DNA from: Pedococcus bigeumensis
Lineage (GTDB): Bacteria > Actinomycetota > Actinomycetes > Actinomycetales > Dermatophilaceae
Direction: 5' to 3'
NCBI RefSeq assembly: GCF_006438965.1
Contig: NZ_RCZM01000006.1
Location: 143,912-207,911 of the forward strand
Length of the DNA stretch: 64,000 nucleotides
Each line of letters starts with the position of its first letter. Positions within the stretch are counted from its first letter, which is position 1. The position numbers and the translations under genes are program-made. A model generated the notes under the pieces. That model saw only the letters and a list, made by a program, of their open reading frames with translations. It made no database searches and was not told the origin of the DNA. Positions 35,428 to 44,104 of the stretch are shown here, in pieces.

Positions 35428-36135
35428 GTGACCACTGCCCAACCCGAGGCCCGCCTCCTCGTCGTCGAGGACGAGCCCAACATCCGCGAGCTGCTCGCCA
35501 CGTCCCTGCGCTTCGCGGGGTTCGAGGTGCACGTGGCCGCTGACGGCGCCACCGCCCTGCACCTCGCCACCGTCCACGAGCCCGACCTGGTCGTCCTCGA
35601 CGTGATGCTCCCCGACATGGACGGCTTCACGGTGACGCGCAAGCTGCGCGACACCGGCCGTCAGCTGCCGATCGTGTTCGTCACCGCGCGCGACTCGGTC
35701 GACGACAAGATCAAGGGGCTCACGGTCGGCGGCGACGACTACGTCACCAAGCCGTTCAGCCTCGAAGAGGTGGTCGCCCGGATCCGCGCGGTCCTGCGTC
35801 GCACCCGGGGCGAGGTCGACGACGGCGCCTCGATGCGGTTCGAGGACCTCGAGCTCGACGAGGACTCCCACGAGGTGAGCCGGGGCGGGCGTTCGATCGA
35901 CGTCTCCCCCACCGAGTTCAAGCTGTTGCGCTACCTGATGCTCAACCCCAACCGGGTGCTGTCGAAGGCGCAGATCCTCGACCACGTCTGGGACTACGAC
36001 TTCCGCGGTGAGAGCGGGATCGTCGAGTCCTACATCTCGTACCTGCGCCGCAAGATCGACCTCGACGGGGTGCCGCCCCTGATCCACACCAAGCGCGGCG
36101 TCGGCTACGTGCTGCGCAAGCCGCCGGAGGGCTAG
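35428..36135 (+). CDS. OmpR-family response regulator
   Basis: This 235-aa two-component regulator has a receiver domain at residues 8-120 with the phospho-acceptor Asp in VVLDVMLPDMDGF, acidic pair VVEDEP, Thr in VFVTARD and Lys in YVTKPFS; residues 140-230 form the winged-helix DNA-binding domain (SPTEFKLLRYLMLNPNRVLSKAQILDHVWDYD). It resembles the PhoP/TcrX type of actinobacteria. The GTG at 35428 is used since earlier in-frame codons fall in the repeat array. It is followed after 3 bp by its kinase and then by an HtrA protease. Confidence 0.93.
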   Translation: MTTAQPEARLLVVEDEPNIRELLATSLRFAGFEVHVAADGATALHLATVHEPDLVVLDVMLPDMDGFTVTRKLRDTGRQLPIVFVTARDSVDDKIKGLTVGGDDYVTKPFSLEEVVARIRAVLRRTRGEVDDGASMRFEDLELDEDSHEVSRGGRSIDVSPTEFKLLRYLMLNPNRVLSKAQILDHVWDYDFRGESGIVESYISYLRRKIDLDGVPPLIHTKRGVGYVLRKPPEG

Positions 36136-36138
36136 CCC

Positions 36139-37704
36139 GTGTCGACCGTTGGCACCGGCCCCGCCACCCAGGACAGCCCGCCACAGGCTCCTCCGGACCT
36201 GATCACCCCTGGCCCCGATCCGGCTCCCGCGGGCCCCGCCCGCCTGGCCGTCGAGCGCGCCAAGGGACACCTGGAGCTGCTCCCGCTCCGCGTGCGGCTG
36301 GTCGCCGTCATGGTCGTGCTCCTGCTGCTGGCCCTGACCATGACCGCGTCGGCAACCGCGGCCCTCATGCGGCGGGACCTGATGGGACGGGTCGACGACG
36401 ACCTGCAGCGCGCCTTCCCCACCGTCGCCCAGCAGGCGCTCAACTCGTTGCGTGCGCCGACCCGCAACCGACTACCCAGTGGCTATGCGGTGGTGTTCTA
36501 CCCCGCGGACGGCACCACTGCCGTCGAGATCGACCCGACGGGCGCCAGCGCCCGTCCCGGCGTTCCAGACTCGTTGCCGCTCACCGACCCACGGGTCACC
36601 TCCCCCGACGCGTTCACCATCGGCACTCGCGACGGGTCGGGCAAGTGGCGTGCCGTCGCGGGGAGCCTCAAGGACGGGTCCGCCACCTTCATCGTCGCGG
36701 TGCCCCTGGCGAGCGTCAGCCACACCGTGCGGCGGCTCGTGCTCATCGAGCTGCTCATCGGCCTCGCCGTCCTCGCGGCGTGTGCAGTCATCGGTTGGTA
36801 TGCCGTCCAGCGCGCCTTCCGGCCGCTGCGCCAGATCGAGGACACGGCGGCGGCGATCGCCGATGGGGACCTCGCCCGCCGCATCCCGACGCGCACCGCC
36901 AAGGACGAGGTCACCTCCTTGTCGCGGTCGCTCAACGTGATGCTCGCCCAGATCGAGCAGTCCTTCGCCGCCCGCGAGGCTTCCGAGGAACGGATGCGCC
37001 AGTTCGTCGCGGACGCCTCCCACGAGCTGCGCACGCCCCTCGCGGCGGTGCGCGGTTACGCCGAGCTGTACCGCCAGGGTGCGGTCCGTGAGCCGGCCGA
37101 CGTCGCCAGCGCGATGACCCGGATCGAGGGTGAGGCCACCCGGATGGGCGGCCTCGTCGAGGACCTCCTCATGCTGGCCCGCCTCGACGACCAGCGGCCG
37201 ATGCGTTTCGCCCCTGTCGACCTGACCGTGCTCGCGGCCGACGCGGCCCAGGATGCCCAGGCCATCGACCCAACCCGCAGGATCACGGTGTCGGGACGCT
37301 CGGGCCCGCTGGGACCGACGGTCGTCCCCGGGGACGACGCCAAGCTGCGCCAGCTGCTGGCCAACCTGGTCTCCAATGCCCTCAACCACACTCCCCACGG
37401 AACTCCTCTCCAGATCGCTGTGGGCACAAGGGAATCCGACCAACACGTCGTGTTGGAGGTGCGGGACCACGGGCCGGGGGTCGACCCCGAGAAGGCGCGC
37501 AAGGTGTTCGAGCGGTTCTACCGCGCCGACCCCTCGCGGGTCCGCGGCACCGGGGGTGGCAACGGTCTCGGCCTGGCCATCGCAGCCGCGATCGTCAATG
37601 CCCACCACGGCCGGATCGGGGTCGCCCAGACCCCCGGCGGCGGCGCCACGTTCATCGTCGAGCTGCCCACAGGGAACTCTCAGGCAGCGTCCAGCACCCC
37701 TTGA
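36139..37704 (+). CDS. HAMP-domain sensor histidine kinase
   Basis: This 521-aa membrane kinase has two helices (near residues 55-75 and 195-215) flanking an extracytoplasmic sensor of about 120 residues. Next come HAMP (LRQIEDTAAAIADGDLARRIP), the phospho-accepting His in VADASHELRTPLAAVRGY (H-box), the N-box NLVSNALNHT, and the G1/F/G2 boxes DHGPGVDPE, FERFYRAD and GGNGLGLAIA. It phosphorylates the adjacent regulator. With the downstream HtrA gene this mirrors the mycobacterial MprAB-PepD envelope-stress arrangement. Confidence 0.92.
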   Translation: MSTVGTGPATQDSPPQAPPDLITPGPDPAPAGPARLAVERAKGHLELLPLRVRLVAVMVVLLLLALTMTASATAALMRRDLMGRVDDDLQRAFPTVAQQALNSLRAPTRNRLPSGYAVVFYPADGTTAVEIDPTGASARPGVPDSLPLTDPRVTSPDAFTIGTRDGSGKWRAVAGSLKDGSATFIVAVPLASVSHTVRRLVLIELLIGLAVLAACAVIGWYAVQRAFRPLRQIEDTAAAIADGDLARRIPTRTAKDEVTSLSRSLNVMLAQIEQSFAAREASEERMRQFVADASHELRTPLAAVRGYAELYRQGAVREPADVASAMTRIEGEATRMGGLVEDLLMLARLDDQRPMRFAPVDLTVLAADAAQDAQAIDPTRRITVSGRSGPLGPTVVPGDDAKLRQLLANLVSNALNHTPHGTPLQIAVGTRESDQHVVLEVRDHGPGVDPEKARKVFERFYRADPSRVRGTGGGNGLGLAIAAAIVNAHHGRIGVAQTPGGGATFIVELPTGNSQAASSTP

Positions 37705-37757
37705 CGTTGACCCGGTTGAATCAGGGTCACCAAGCCACACCAAGGAGCGCGAACGCC

Positions 37758-39368
37758 ATGACCCAGATCCACCCGGACACCCGACCGGCCACCGGTGACG
37801 GCGGTCAGCCTCCCCAGCCGGCGACACCCGAGACGCACGAAGTCTGGGCCGCGCCGACCGCGCAGCAGGCGGACCAGCCATCAGCACCCGACGCCAACCC
37901 GTCGCTCCAGCAGCCGTCCACCGAGCCCGCCCAGCCCGCGCAGCCCGCGCAGCCCGCGCAGGGCCAGCCGACGGCCCCCGTCTGGTTCGGCCAGACGCAG
38001 GAGATCGCCAGCCCGGAGGGCCGCACCCAGGAGCTGCCGCGCGACCACGCGGCTTTCGGCCTCCCCGCGGCGGGTGCCCACCCGGCATACCCGCCCCTCT
38101 CTCAGCCACCGGCTGGGCCGCCCCCTTCCTTTCCCACTCGGGACGGGGCAGAGCCTGCCCAGCCGGCCAAGCGGCGCCGATTGACGGAACTCACCGCCGT
38201 CGCGGTGCTCGCCGCCCTCCTCGCGAGTGGCGGCACCTACGCCGCGGCCCAGCTGGTCGACGGTTCGCAGCCCTCCTCCTCTGCGAACACGTCTGCCCTG
38301 GGCCGCGGCGCGGACACCGGTCCGGTCGTCCAGGCTGACGCCACGAACCCGAACTGGACCGCTACCGCAGCCGCCGTGGCGCCCAGCGTCGTCGCCATCA
38401 CCGTGAAGTCCGGCCAGAGCGAGGCACAGGGGTCCGGCGTCGTCATCGACGCCAAGGGCCACGTCCTCACCAACAACCACGTCGTGAGCGGCGCCGGTTC
38501 GGGCGCGAGCATCACGGCGACCCTCAACGACGGCCGCACCTACAAGGCCACCGTGGCCGGCACCGACCCGAGCACCGACCTGGCCGTCATCACCCTGAGC
38601 GGCGCCCCGAGCGACCTCAAGCCGATCGCGGTCGGCAACTCCGACGACATCAAGGTGGGCGACCCGGTCATGGCGATCGGCAACCCGCTCGGCCTCGCCG
38701 GCACCGTGACGACCGGCATCGTCAGCGCGCTGAACCGGCCGGTGACGACCGCAGCCGAGGACAACAGCCAGCCGCAGCAGCAGGACCCGTTCGGCCAGAG
38801 CCTCCCGGGTCAGGACCAGCAGCCGCAGACCGGCAGCGACAGCTCCGACGTCGTCACCAACGCGATCCAGACGTCCGCGGCAATCAACCCAGGCAACTCC
38901 GGCGGCGCTCTCGTCAACGCCTCCGGTCAGCTGATCGGCATCAACTCCGCCATCGCGAGCCTCGGCTCGTCGAGCTCCAGCGGGCAGAGCGGCAGCATCG
39001 GCATCGGGTTCGCCATCCCGGCGAACGAGGCCAAGGGCATCGCGTCGCAGCTCATCTCGTCGGGCAAGGCCGAGCACGCCTTCCTCGGGGTCAGCCTCGG
39101 CGACGGCACCGCCTCCGACGGCACCAGCCAGCGAGCCGGCGCGCAGATCACCGCGATCTCGGCCAACACCCCGGCTGCCAACGCCGGTCTGCAGAAGGGT
39201 GACGTCGTCGTCGCGGTCAACTCCGAGCGCATCGACTCCGCCCTGTCGCTGGTGGCCAACATCCGCGAACGCGCCGTGGGCGACAAGGTCACCCTGACGG
39301 TGCTGCGCAACGGCAAGCAGGTCAGCCTCACGGCCACCCTGGTCGCCAAGGCAGCCGCCACCTCCTGA
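37758..39368 (+). CDS. HtrA/DegP-type membrane-anchored serine protease with PDZ domain
   Basis: This is a 536-aa trypsin-like S1C protease. The cytoplasmic N-terminal 135 residues are Pro/Gln/Ala rich with an AQPAQPAQPAQ run; a single helix follows (LTAVAVLAALLASGGTYAAAQLV), then the protease. The catalytic triad is seen as His in VLTNNHVVSG, Asp in DPSTDLAVI and Ser in NPGNSGGALV. A PDZ domain ends the protein (GAQITAISANTPAANAGLQKGDVVVAVN). It degrades or refolds damaged envelope proteins. AAGGAG sits ten bases before the ATG. It is third in the operon with the two-component pair. Confidence 0.93.
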   Translation: MTQIHPDTRPATGDGGQPPQPATPETHEVWAAPTAQQADQPSAPDANPSLQQPSTEPAQPAQPAQPAQGQPTAPVWFGQTQEIASPEGRTQELPRDHAAFGLPAAGAHPAYPPLSQPPAGPPPSFPTRDGAEPAQPAKRRRLTELTAVAVLAALLASGGTYAAAQLVDGSQPSSSANTSALGRGADTGPVVQADATNPNWTATAAAVAPSVVAITVKSGQSEAQGSGVVIDAKGHVLTNNHVVSGAGSGASITATLNDGRTYKATVAGTDPSTDLAVITLSGAPSDLKPIAVGNSDDIKVGDPVMAIGNPLGLAGTVTTGIVSALNRPVTTAAEDNSQPQQQDPFGQSLPGQDQQPQTGSDSSDVVTNAIQTSAAINPGNSGGALVNASGQLIGINSAIASLGSSSSSGQSGSIGIGFAIPANEAKGIASQLISSGKAEHAFLGVSLGDGTASDGTSQRAGAQITAISANTPAANAGLQKGDVVVAVNSERIDSALSLVANIRERAVGDKVTLTVLRNGKQVSLTATLVAKAAATS

Positions 39369-39372
39369 CACC

Positions 39373-39412
39373 GCAGCGGAGCCGGCCCCCACCGTGGCGT
39401 CGGCTCCGCTGC
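39373..39412 (+). terminator. Hairpin terminator after htrA
   Basis: GCAGCGGAGCCG (39373-39384) pairs exactly with CGGCTCCGCTGC (39401-39412), directly after the protease stop. Confidence 0.8.
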
Positions 39413-39492
39413 CCCAAGTCGTCGCTGGTCGGGCACCTCGCCTCGACCGCGACCGGGTCCCGCCGATCGTGCGGACGGCGGGACCGAAGCCG

Positions 39493-39530
39493 GGCCGGGC
39501 GCTCTCGCCCCTTTCCGAGAGCGCCCGGCC
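39493..39530. terminator. Second perfect hairpin downstream of htrA
   Basis: GGCCGGGCGCTCTCG (39493-39507) pairs with CGAGAGCGCCCGGCC (39516-39530) around CCCCTTTC. It may be a back-up terminator or part of the HelD leader, since it lies 90 bp before that gene. Confidence 0.65.
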
Positions 39531-39619
39531 ACAGCTGTCCCGGTCGAGACCAGACCACCAGAGCACCCACCAGACAAACCGTTCGACGCGGACCCGACTC
39601 GGTGGCAAGGTGGACCCTC

Positions 39620-41641
39620 GTGTCTCCTACCGCTCCCGCCCCCGAACTGAAGCGCGAGCAGGACTACCTCGGAGCGGCGCGCGAAGCGCTCGCCCGGATG
39701 CGTGAGCAGACCCTGTCGCTGAAGATCCAGGCGCACGACCCGATCTCGGCCGAGCACCTCGCCCGGACCCTGCACCTGCGCGCCGCCTCGCTCCAGGACG
39801 ACCCCTCCACCACCCTGTTCTTCGGCCGGATCGACACCGACAGCGACGAGCGCTGGTACATCGGGCGGCGGCACGTGGCCGACGCCGCAGGCGACCCGAT
39901 GGTGATCGACTGGCGAGCCGGCATGTCGACGGCCTTCTACCGGGCGTCCCGCACCGAGCCGATGGGAGTCATGCTCCGGCGGCGGTTCGGGCTGGACCGC
40001 GGGGCCATCACGGCCTACGAGGACGAGCACCTCCAGGACCGGGCCGAGCACGACACCCGCAGCCAGATCCTGGCCGAGGAGATCGAGCGGCCCCGCATCG
40101 GCCCGATGCGCGACATCGTCGCCACCATCCAGCCCGAGCAGGACGAGATCGTCCGGGCCGGGGCGGACCAGACGATCTGCGTCCAGGGCGCGCCCGGCAC
40201 CGGCAAGACCGCCGTCGGCCTGCACCGCGCAGCGTGGCTGCTCTACGCCTTCCGCGACCGCCTGGCCCGCTCCGGCGTCCTCGTCATCGGCCCCAACCGT
40301 GCCTTCCTCGAGCACATCGGCGCCGTCCTGCCGGCCCTCGGCGAGGTGGCTGTCGGCCACACCACCATCGAGGAGCTGGTGGCGTCGGTGCCCGTGCGCG
40401 GCACCGACAGCACCGAGACCGCTGTGCTCAAGGGCGACGCGCGCCTCGCCGAAGTGCTCCGGTATGCCGTGTGGTCGGCCGTGCAGCGCGCCACCGAGCC
40501 GCTGGTGGTGCCCCGGGGCGTCCGCAAGTGGCGGGTCCCCGCCTACGAGGTGAACGACATCCTTGACGAGCTGAAGTCGAGGGGGGTGCGCTACGACGCG
40601 GCGCGGCAGATGCTGCCGCAGCGCCTTGCCCACGCGGTCCTCCTGCAGATGGAGGGCGCGGGTGACTCACCCGACGACCGGGTGCAGGACCAGGTGGCCC
40701 GCAGCGCCATCGTGAAGAAGTACGTCGCGGGCCTGTGGCCGGCCCTCGACGCCAAGGCCGTGCTGTTCTCGCTGCTCTCCGATCCCGATGCGCTGGCGCG
40801 CCACTCGCAGGACCTCCTGAGCGAGGAGGAGCAGCGGATCCTCCTGTGGGACAACCCTGCTCGCTCCAAGGGGACGGCCCGCTGGTCACGTCCCGACACC
40901 GTCCTGCTGGACGAGCTCGGCGACCACATCGCCCGCACCCCGTCGCTGGGCCACGTCGTGCTCGACGAGGCGCAGGACCTGTCACCCATGCAGCTGCGCG
41001 CCGTGGGCAGGCGGTGCTCGACGGGGTCCGCGACGGTGCTCGGTGACATCGCACAGGGCACCACCCCGTGGGCCACCGACTCCTGGGAGTCCTCGCTGCG
41101 CCACCTGGGCAAGCCCGGCAGCCACGTCGAGGTGCTGGACCGGGGCTTCCGCGTCCCCGCTAGCGTCATCGAGTACGCCGCACAGCTGCTCCCCCACATG
41201 GCACCCGGCCTGGGTTCGCCCGTGTCGGTCCGCGACAACCCCGGTCGTCTCGACCTGGTCGCCGTCAGTCCTTCCGAGCTCCTCGTCCGCACCGCGGACG
41301 TGGTCGCGGTGGAGCTGGGCGAGCCGGGGTCGATCGGCGTCATCGCGCCGGACGACCTGGTGGGCGCGTTGTCAAAGACGTTGAACGCCAAGGGGATCGA
41401 GCACGGCGTCCTCGGCCAGGACCACGGCGACATCGACCACCAGGTCGACATCGTGCCGGCCACCGTGGCCAAGGGCCTCGAGTTCGACCGGGTGATCGTC
41501 GTCGAGCCGGCCGCCATCGCCGCCGCCGAACCTGACCAGCGCACCGGCCTGCGGCGGCTCTACGTCGTGCTCACCCGCGCCGTCTCGGCCCTCACCGTCG
41601 TCCACGCCGAACCACTACCCGTCGAGCTCAGTTTCCCCTGA
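39620..41641 (+). CDS. helD: HelD-type RNA polymerase recycling ATPase
   Basis: This is a 673-aa UvrD-like superfamily 1 ATPase of the HelD group, which removes stalled RNA polymerase from DNA and can protect it from rifamycins. Seen are the N-terminal coiled coil entering the secondary channel (ELKREQDYLGAAREALARMREQTL), Walker A (VQGAPGTGKTAVGL, near residue 190), DEAQDLSPMQL (Walker B), the Gln-bearing VLGDIAQGTTPW and the closing VVLTRAVSALTVVH. The length fits class II actinobacterial HelD. The GTG at 39620 is used; a start at 39602 is possible. A strong hairpin upstream could regulate it. Confidence 0.88.
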   Translation: MSPTAPAPELKREQDYLGAAREALARMREQTLSLKIQAHDPISAEHLARTLHLRAASLQDDPSTTLFFGRIDTDSDERWYIGRRHVADAAGDPMVIDWRAGMSTAFYRASRTEPMGVMLRRRFGLDRGAITAYEDEHLQDRAEHDTRSQILAEEIERPRIGPMRDIVATIQPEQDEIVRAGADQTICVQGAPGTGKTAVGLHRAAWLLYAFRDRLARSGVLVIGPNRAFLEHIGAVLPALGEVAVGHTTIEELVASVPVRGTDSTETAVLKGDARLAEVLRYAVWSAVQRATEPLVVPRGVRKWRVPAYEVNDILDELKSRGVRYDAARQMLPQRLAHAVLLQMEGAGDSPDDRVQDQVARSAIVKKYVAGLWPALDAKAVLFSLLSDPDALARHSQDLLSEEEQRILLWDNPARSKGTARWSRPDTVLLDELGDHIARTPSLGHVVLDEAQDLSPMQLRAVGRRCSTGSATVLGDIAQGTTPWATDSWESSLRHLGKPGSHVEVLDRGFRVPASVIEYAAQLLPHMAPGLGSPVSVRDNPGRLDLVAVSPSELLVRTADVVAVELGEPGSIGVIAPDDLVGALSKTLNAKGIEHGVLGQDHGDIDHQVDIVPATVAKGLEFDRVIVVEPAAIAAAEPDQRTGLRRLYVVLTRAVSALTVVHAEPLPVELSFP

Positions 41642-41670
41642 GCCGGGCCGTCCTCTGACAGACTCGCCCC

Positions 41671-42333
41671 GTGCCGGCCCTCATCACCTGGTGGAAGCTC
41701 GATGTCACCGAGCTCGCCCCGGGCGCGCACTCGGACGCCGTCCTGGCCATCGGGTCCGACCTGGTGCGCAGGCTCGGTGAGAGCCACCGGCGCTACCACA
41801 CGACCCGACACCTCGTGGAGCTCTTCTGGGCCCTCGAGGACCTGGAGGGTGCGCGCGTGATCTCGGCACGCGAGGCGGCGGTGGGACGGATCGCCGGCTG
41901 GTTCCACGACGCGATCTACGATACGACGACGGCCGCCGGGGACAACGAGATCCACAGTGCCGAGCTCGCTGTTCGCGACCTCACTGCCCTCGGCTTCGCG
42001 GACGGCGACCTGGAGACCGTCCGCGAACTCGTCCTCGCGACCCAGACGCACGAGCTGGCCCACAACGGCCTGCCCGCCGCCTTCCACGATGCCGACCTGT
42101 GGATCCTCAGCGCCCCACGTGGCCGCTACGACGAGTACACCGTCCAGGTGCGCGAGGAGTATGCCGCCGTGCCCGACGACGTCTTCGCGTCCGCACGCGC
42201 GGCCATCCTGCGGCCGTTCATCGATCGTGAGTCGATCTATGCGACGGCGTTTGCCCGGGACAACTGGGAGGAGGCGGCCAGGCTCAACCTGGCGGCGGAG
42301 CTGGAGACCCTGGTGGCGGCGCGTCCTCGATGA
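41671..42333 (+). CDS. HD-domain metal-dependent phosphohydrolase
   Basis: This 220-aa predicted phosphohydrolase of the HD superfamily has the metal-binding His of RRYHTTRHLVELF, the HD pair in AGWFHDAIYDT and downstream ESxS-type residues (NEIHSAELAVRD). These proteins hydrolyse nucleotides or small phosphomonoesters; the substrate is unknown. The start is a GTG at 41671, 29 bp after helD. Its last 50 bp overlap the convergent Nudix gene, an unusually long coding overlap. Close neighbours (two Nudix proteins) also act on nucleotides. Confidence 0.8.
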   Translation: MPALITWWKLDVTELAPGAHSDAVLAIGSDLVRRLGESHRRYHTTRHLVELFWALEDLEGARVISAREAAVGRIAGWFHDAIYDTTTAAGDNEIHSAELAVRDLTALGFADGDLETVRELVLATQTHELAHNGLPAAFHDADLWILSAPRGRYDEYTVQVREEYAAVPDDVFASARAAILRPFIDRESIYATAFARDNWEEAARLNLAAELETLVAARPR

Positions 42334-42817
42334 GGGGCCACCAGAATCGTTCGCCGGAGAGGTTGTGGAACTCCTCGAGGCTCATCCACTGCGGGTCCAC
42401 GGCATCGTCCTCGGTGGCCCTCAGATCCGGTGCGGCTGAGGAGATCTGGGCCCGATAGAGCTGCATCGACCCGCCATCAGAAGGCCATCGGCCGGTCGAG
42501 GAGACAGGCGTGAAGCGCTCCTCGCCCCACATCGTCAGTGAGTCCTCAGCGAGCTCCACCCCCGTCTCCTCGCGCACCTCCCGCAGCACGCACTCGACGA
42601 CGGTCTCTCCCGCTTCCCGCCAGCCACCGGGCAGGCCCCATTCGCGGCGCCGCGGACTGTATGCCACGGCATACCGGCCGTCGATGTCCTGGAGCACCAC
42701 CATGGCCGCGAACACCCGTGCCTCCGGCGCCGGCTCGTCCGAGCGGACCAGGTCGACGTGCGCGACCGAGCCGTCGGCGAACTGCACGTCGCGCAGCCGT
42801 GCGAGCACGACCCTCAC
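42284..42817 (-). CDS. NUDIX hydrolase
   Basis: This 177-aa Nudix protein has the box GGWREAGETVVECVLREVREETGVEL at residues 70-95, matching Gx5Ex7REUxEExGU. It hydrolyses nucleoside-diphosphate-linked compounds; the substrate is unknown. The GTG at 42817 overlaps the stop of the upstream DUF4031-Nudix gene by 4 nt (GTGA), which decides the start over longer TTG/GTG options at 42853/42850. The 3' end overlaps the HD gene by 50 bp. The C terminus is Pro-rich. Confidence 0.85.
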   Translation of the reverse strand: MRVVLARLRDVQFADGSVAHVDLVRSDEPAPEARVFAAMVVLQDIDGRYAVAYSPRRREWGLPGGWREAGETVVECVLREVREETGVELAEDSLTMWGEERFTPVSSTGRWPSDGGSMQLYRAQISSAAPDLRATEDDAVDPQWMSLEEFHNLSGERFWWPLIEDAPPPGSPAPPPG

Positions 42818-43551
42818 CGGCGGTGCTCCAGCTGCTCCATCAACGGCCACCAATGGCGTTGCGAAAGCTCAGGATCCGCACCATGGAGCGGCCGCCAGAC
42901 GCCATGGTCGGCATCGCCCGCGGGAGGAAGCCAGGCCGTGTAGACGGCGAAGCACGCCTTGGGGACCGGCCACGGGTAGTCGGCATCCGGGGACGGCACG
43001 GTGTTGCGGACGTAGCCCAGAAGGGTCGGGGACAGGCCGATCGGTGAGCCCATCAGGTCGTCCACCAGCAGGCGCAGTGCGGCTGCCGGCGTGTGGGTTG
43101 CCACCGGGCGGGTGGGGAGGTCCCAGCCACCGTCCGACCGCTCGAGCACCATCAGGTCCGGTCCGCGCAGGAGGGCGAGGCGGACCAGGACCGTGTTGGC
43201 CGGCGGCTCCTCCTGACGCGAGGCGATCACGTCGGCCCGCGAACCCGGCGGCAACCACGACGCCCCCGGTACGGCCTGCACGACGCGTTCGTGCTTGCGC
43301 TTCTGGATCCGCAACCCGCTGCGCTGCAGGATGCGCACCACCTCTCGCCCGTCGACCGCCACGGCACCTGCCGCCACCAGCGCGGCATACCGCTCCTGGG
43401 GTACGTCGTAGTGGTCACCTTCGAACCCGCGGCGCGGAATCCCTTGTGCCACAGCGAATTCGTGCAGCTCGTCATACGAGATGTCACTGACGAGGTGGGA
43501 CCACAGACGGCCGTGCGCCGGCCAGGCGGGTGGGTCGATCCAGATCGTCAC
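42814..43551 (-). CDS. DUF4031-NUDIX fusion protein
   Basis: This 245-aa protein has two parts. Residues 1-75 are DUF4031 (TIWIDPPAWPAHGRLWSHLVSDISYDELHEFA... GDHYDVP), a small domain often fused to or beside hydrolases. Residues 110-245 resemble a Nudix fold but the box is degenerate: THTPAAALRLLVDDLMGSPIGL lacks the REUxEE acidic cluster, so it may be inactive or bind a ligand only. The start is a GTG at 43551. It is translationally coupled to the intact Nudix gene, which suggests the two products work together. Confidence 0.75.
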   Translation of the reverse strand: MTIWIDPPAWPAHGRLWSHLVSDISYDELHEFAVAQGIPRRGFEGDHYDVPQERYAALVAAGAVAVDGREVVRILQRSGLRIQKRKHERVVQAVPGASWLPPGSRADVIASRQEEPPANTVLVRLALLRGPDLMVLERSDGGWDLPTRPVATHTPAAALRLLVDDLMGSPIGLSPTLLGYVRNTVPSPDADYPWPVPKACFAVYTAWLPPAGDADHGVWRPLHGADPELSQRHWWPLMEQLEHRR

Positions 43552-43675
43552 CCGGCTGACGCTACCCGTCCCCGACCGCGGCCCTGTGGATAACCCTCGG
43601 GCCGGTGACGCCGGGATGCCTAGCCTCGGCACAGGCGGCTGTCATGGGGGCAGCACACTGGTCAGGAGGACAACC

Positions 43676-43966
43676 ATGTCGGCACAGTTCACGGTGGACA
43701 CCGAGCGGATCCAGGCCGCGTCGGGTGACATCGCCCGGATCTCCAGTGAGATCGACAGCCAGGTCATCGCCATGATGGCGCGCCTCAACGGACTCCAAGG
43801 CGCCTGGACCGGAACCGCTTCCGCGCGGTTCCAGTCCCTCGTCGCAGAGTGGCAGGGCACCCAGAAGCAGGTGCGCGCCTCCCTCGACTCGATCGGTGGC
43901 GTGCTCGCCGCTGCCGGCGTGCAGTACGCCGAGACCGAGGCGCAGACGCTGCGGATGTTCAGCTGA
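43676..43966 (+). CDS. WXG100-family protein (orphan ESX-type secretion substrate)
   Basis: This 96-aa helical-hairpin protein of the WXG100/ESAT-6 family has the turn motif in LNGLQGAWTGTASARFQ (W-x-G) and heptad-like helices on either side. Such proteins are secreted as dimers by type VII systems. No EccC ATPase or other secretion gene is in the window, so it is an orphan copy. CAGGAGG lies 5-6 bases before the ATG. The C-terminal secretion signal (YxxxD/E) is represented by YAETE. Confidence 0.85.
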   Translation: MSAQFTVDTERIQAASGDIARISSEIDSQVIAMMARLNGLQGAWTGTASARFQSLVAEWQGTQKQVRASLDSIGGVLAAAGVQYAETEAQTLRMFS

Positions 43967-44104
43967 CGGCTTGCGGTCCCGATTTCGCCGGGTTCGTCCA
44001 CGCACATTGGCCGATCACGACACCCGCAACGTCGCAATAGCCTCCGAGATGCACGGGAACACAGCGCGCCCCACGCGTGGGGCTGGACGTGGACGGAGAC
44101 GGCC

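Noticed and set aside
35209..36270. Minus-strand frames reading MREQQVWEERD in the 82-bp repeats
   Set aside because: They start and stop with the repeat, lack ribosome sites, and run antisense into the response regulator; treated as repeat DNA.
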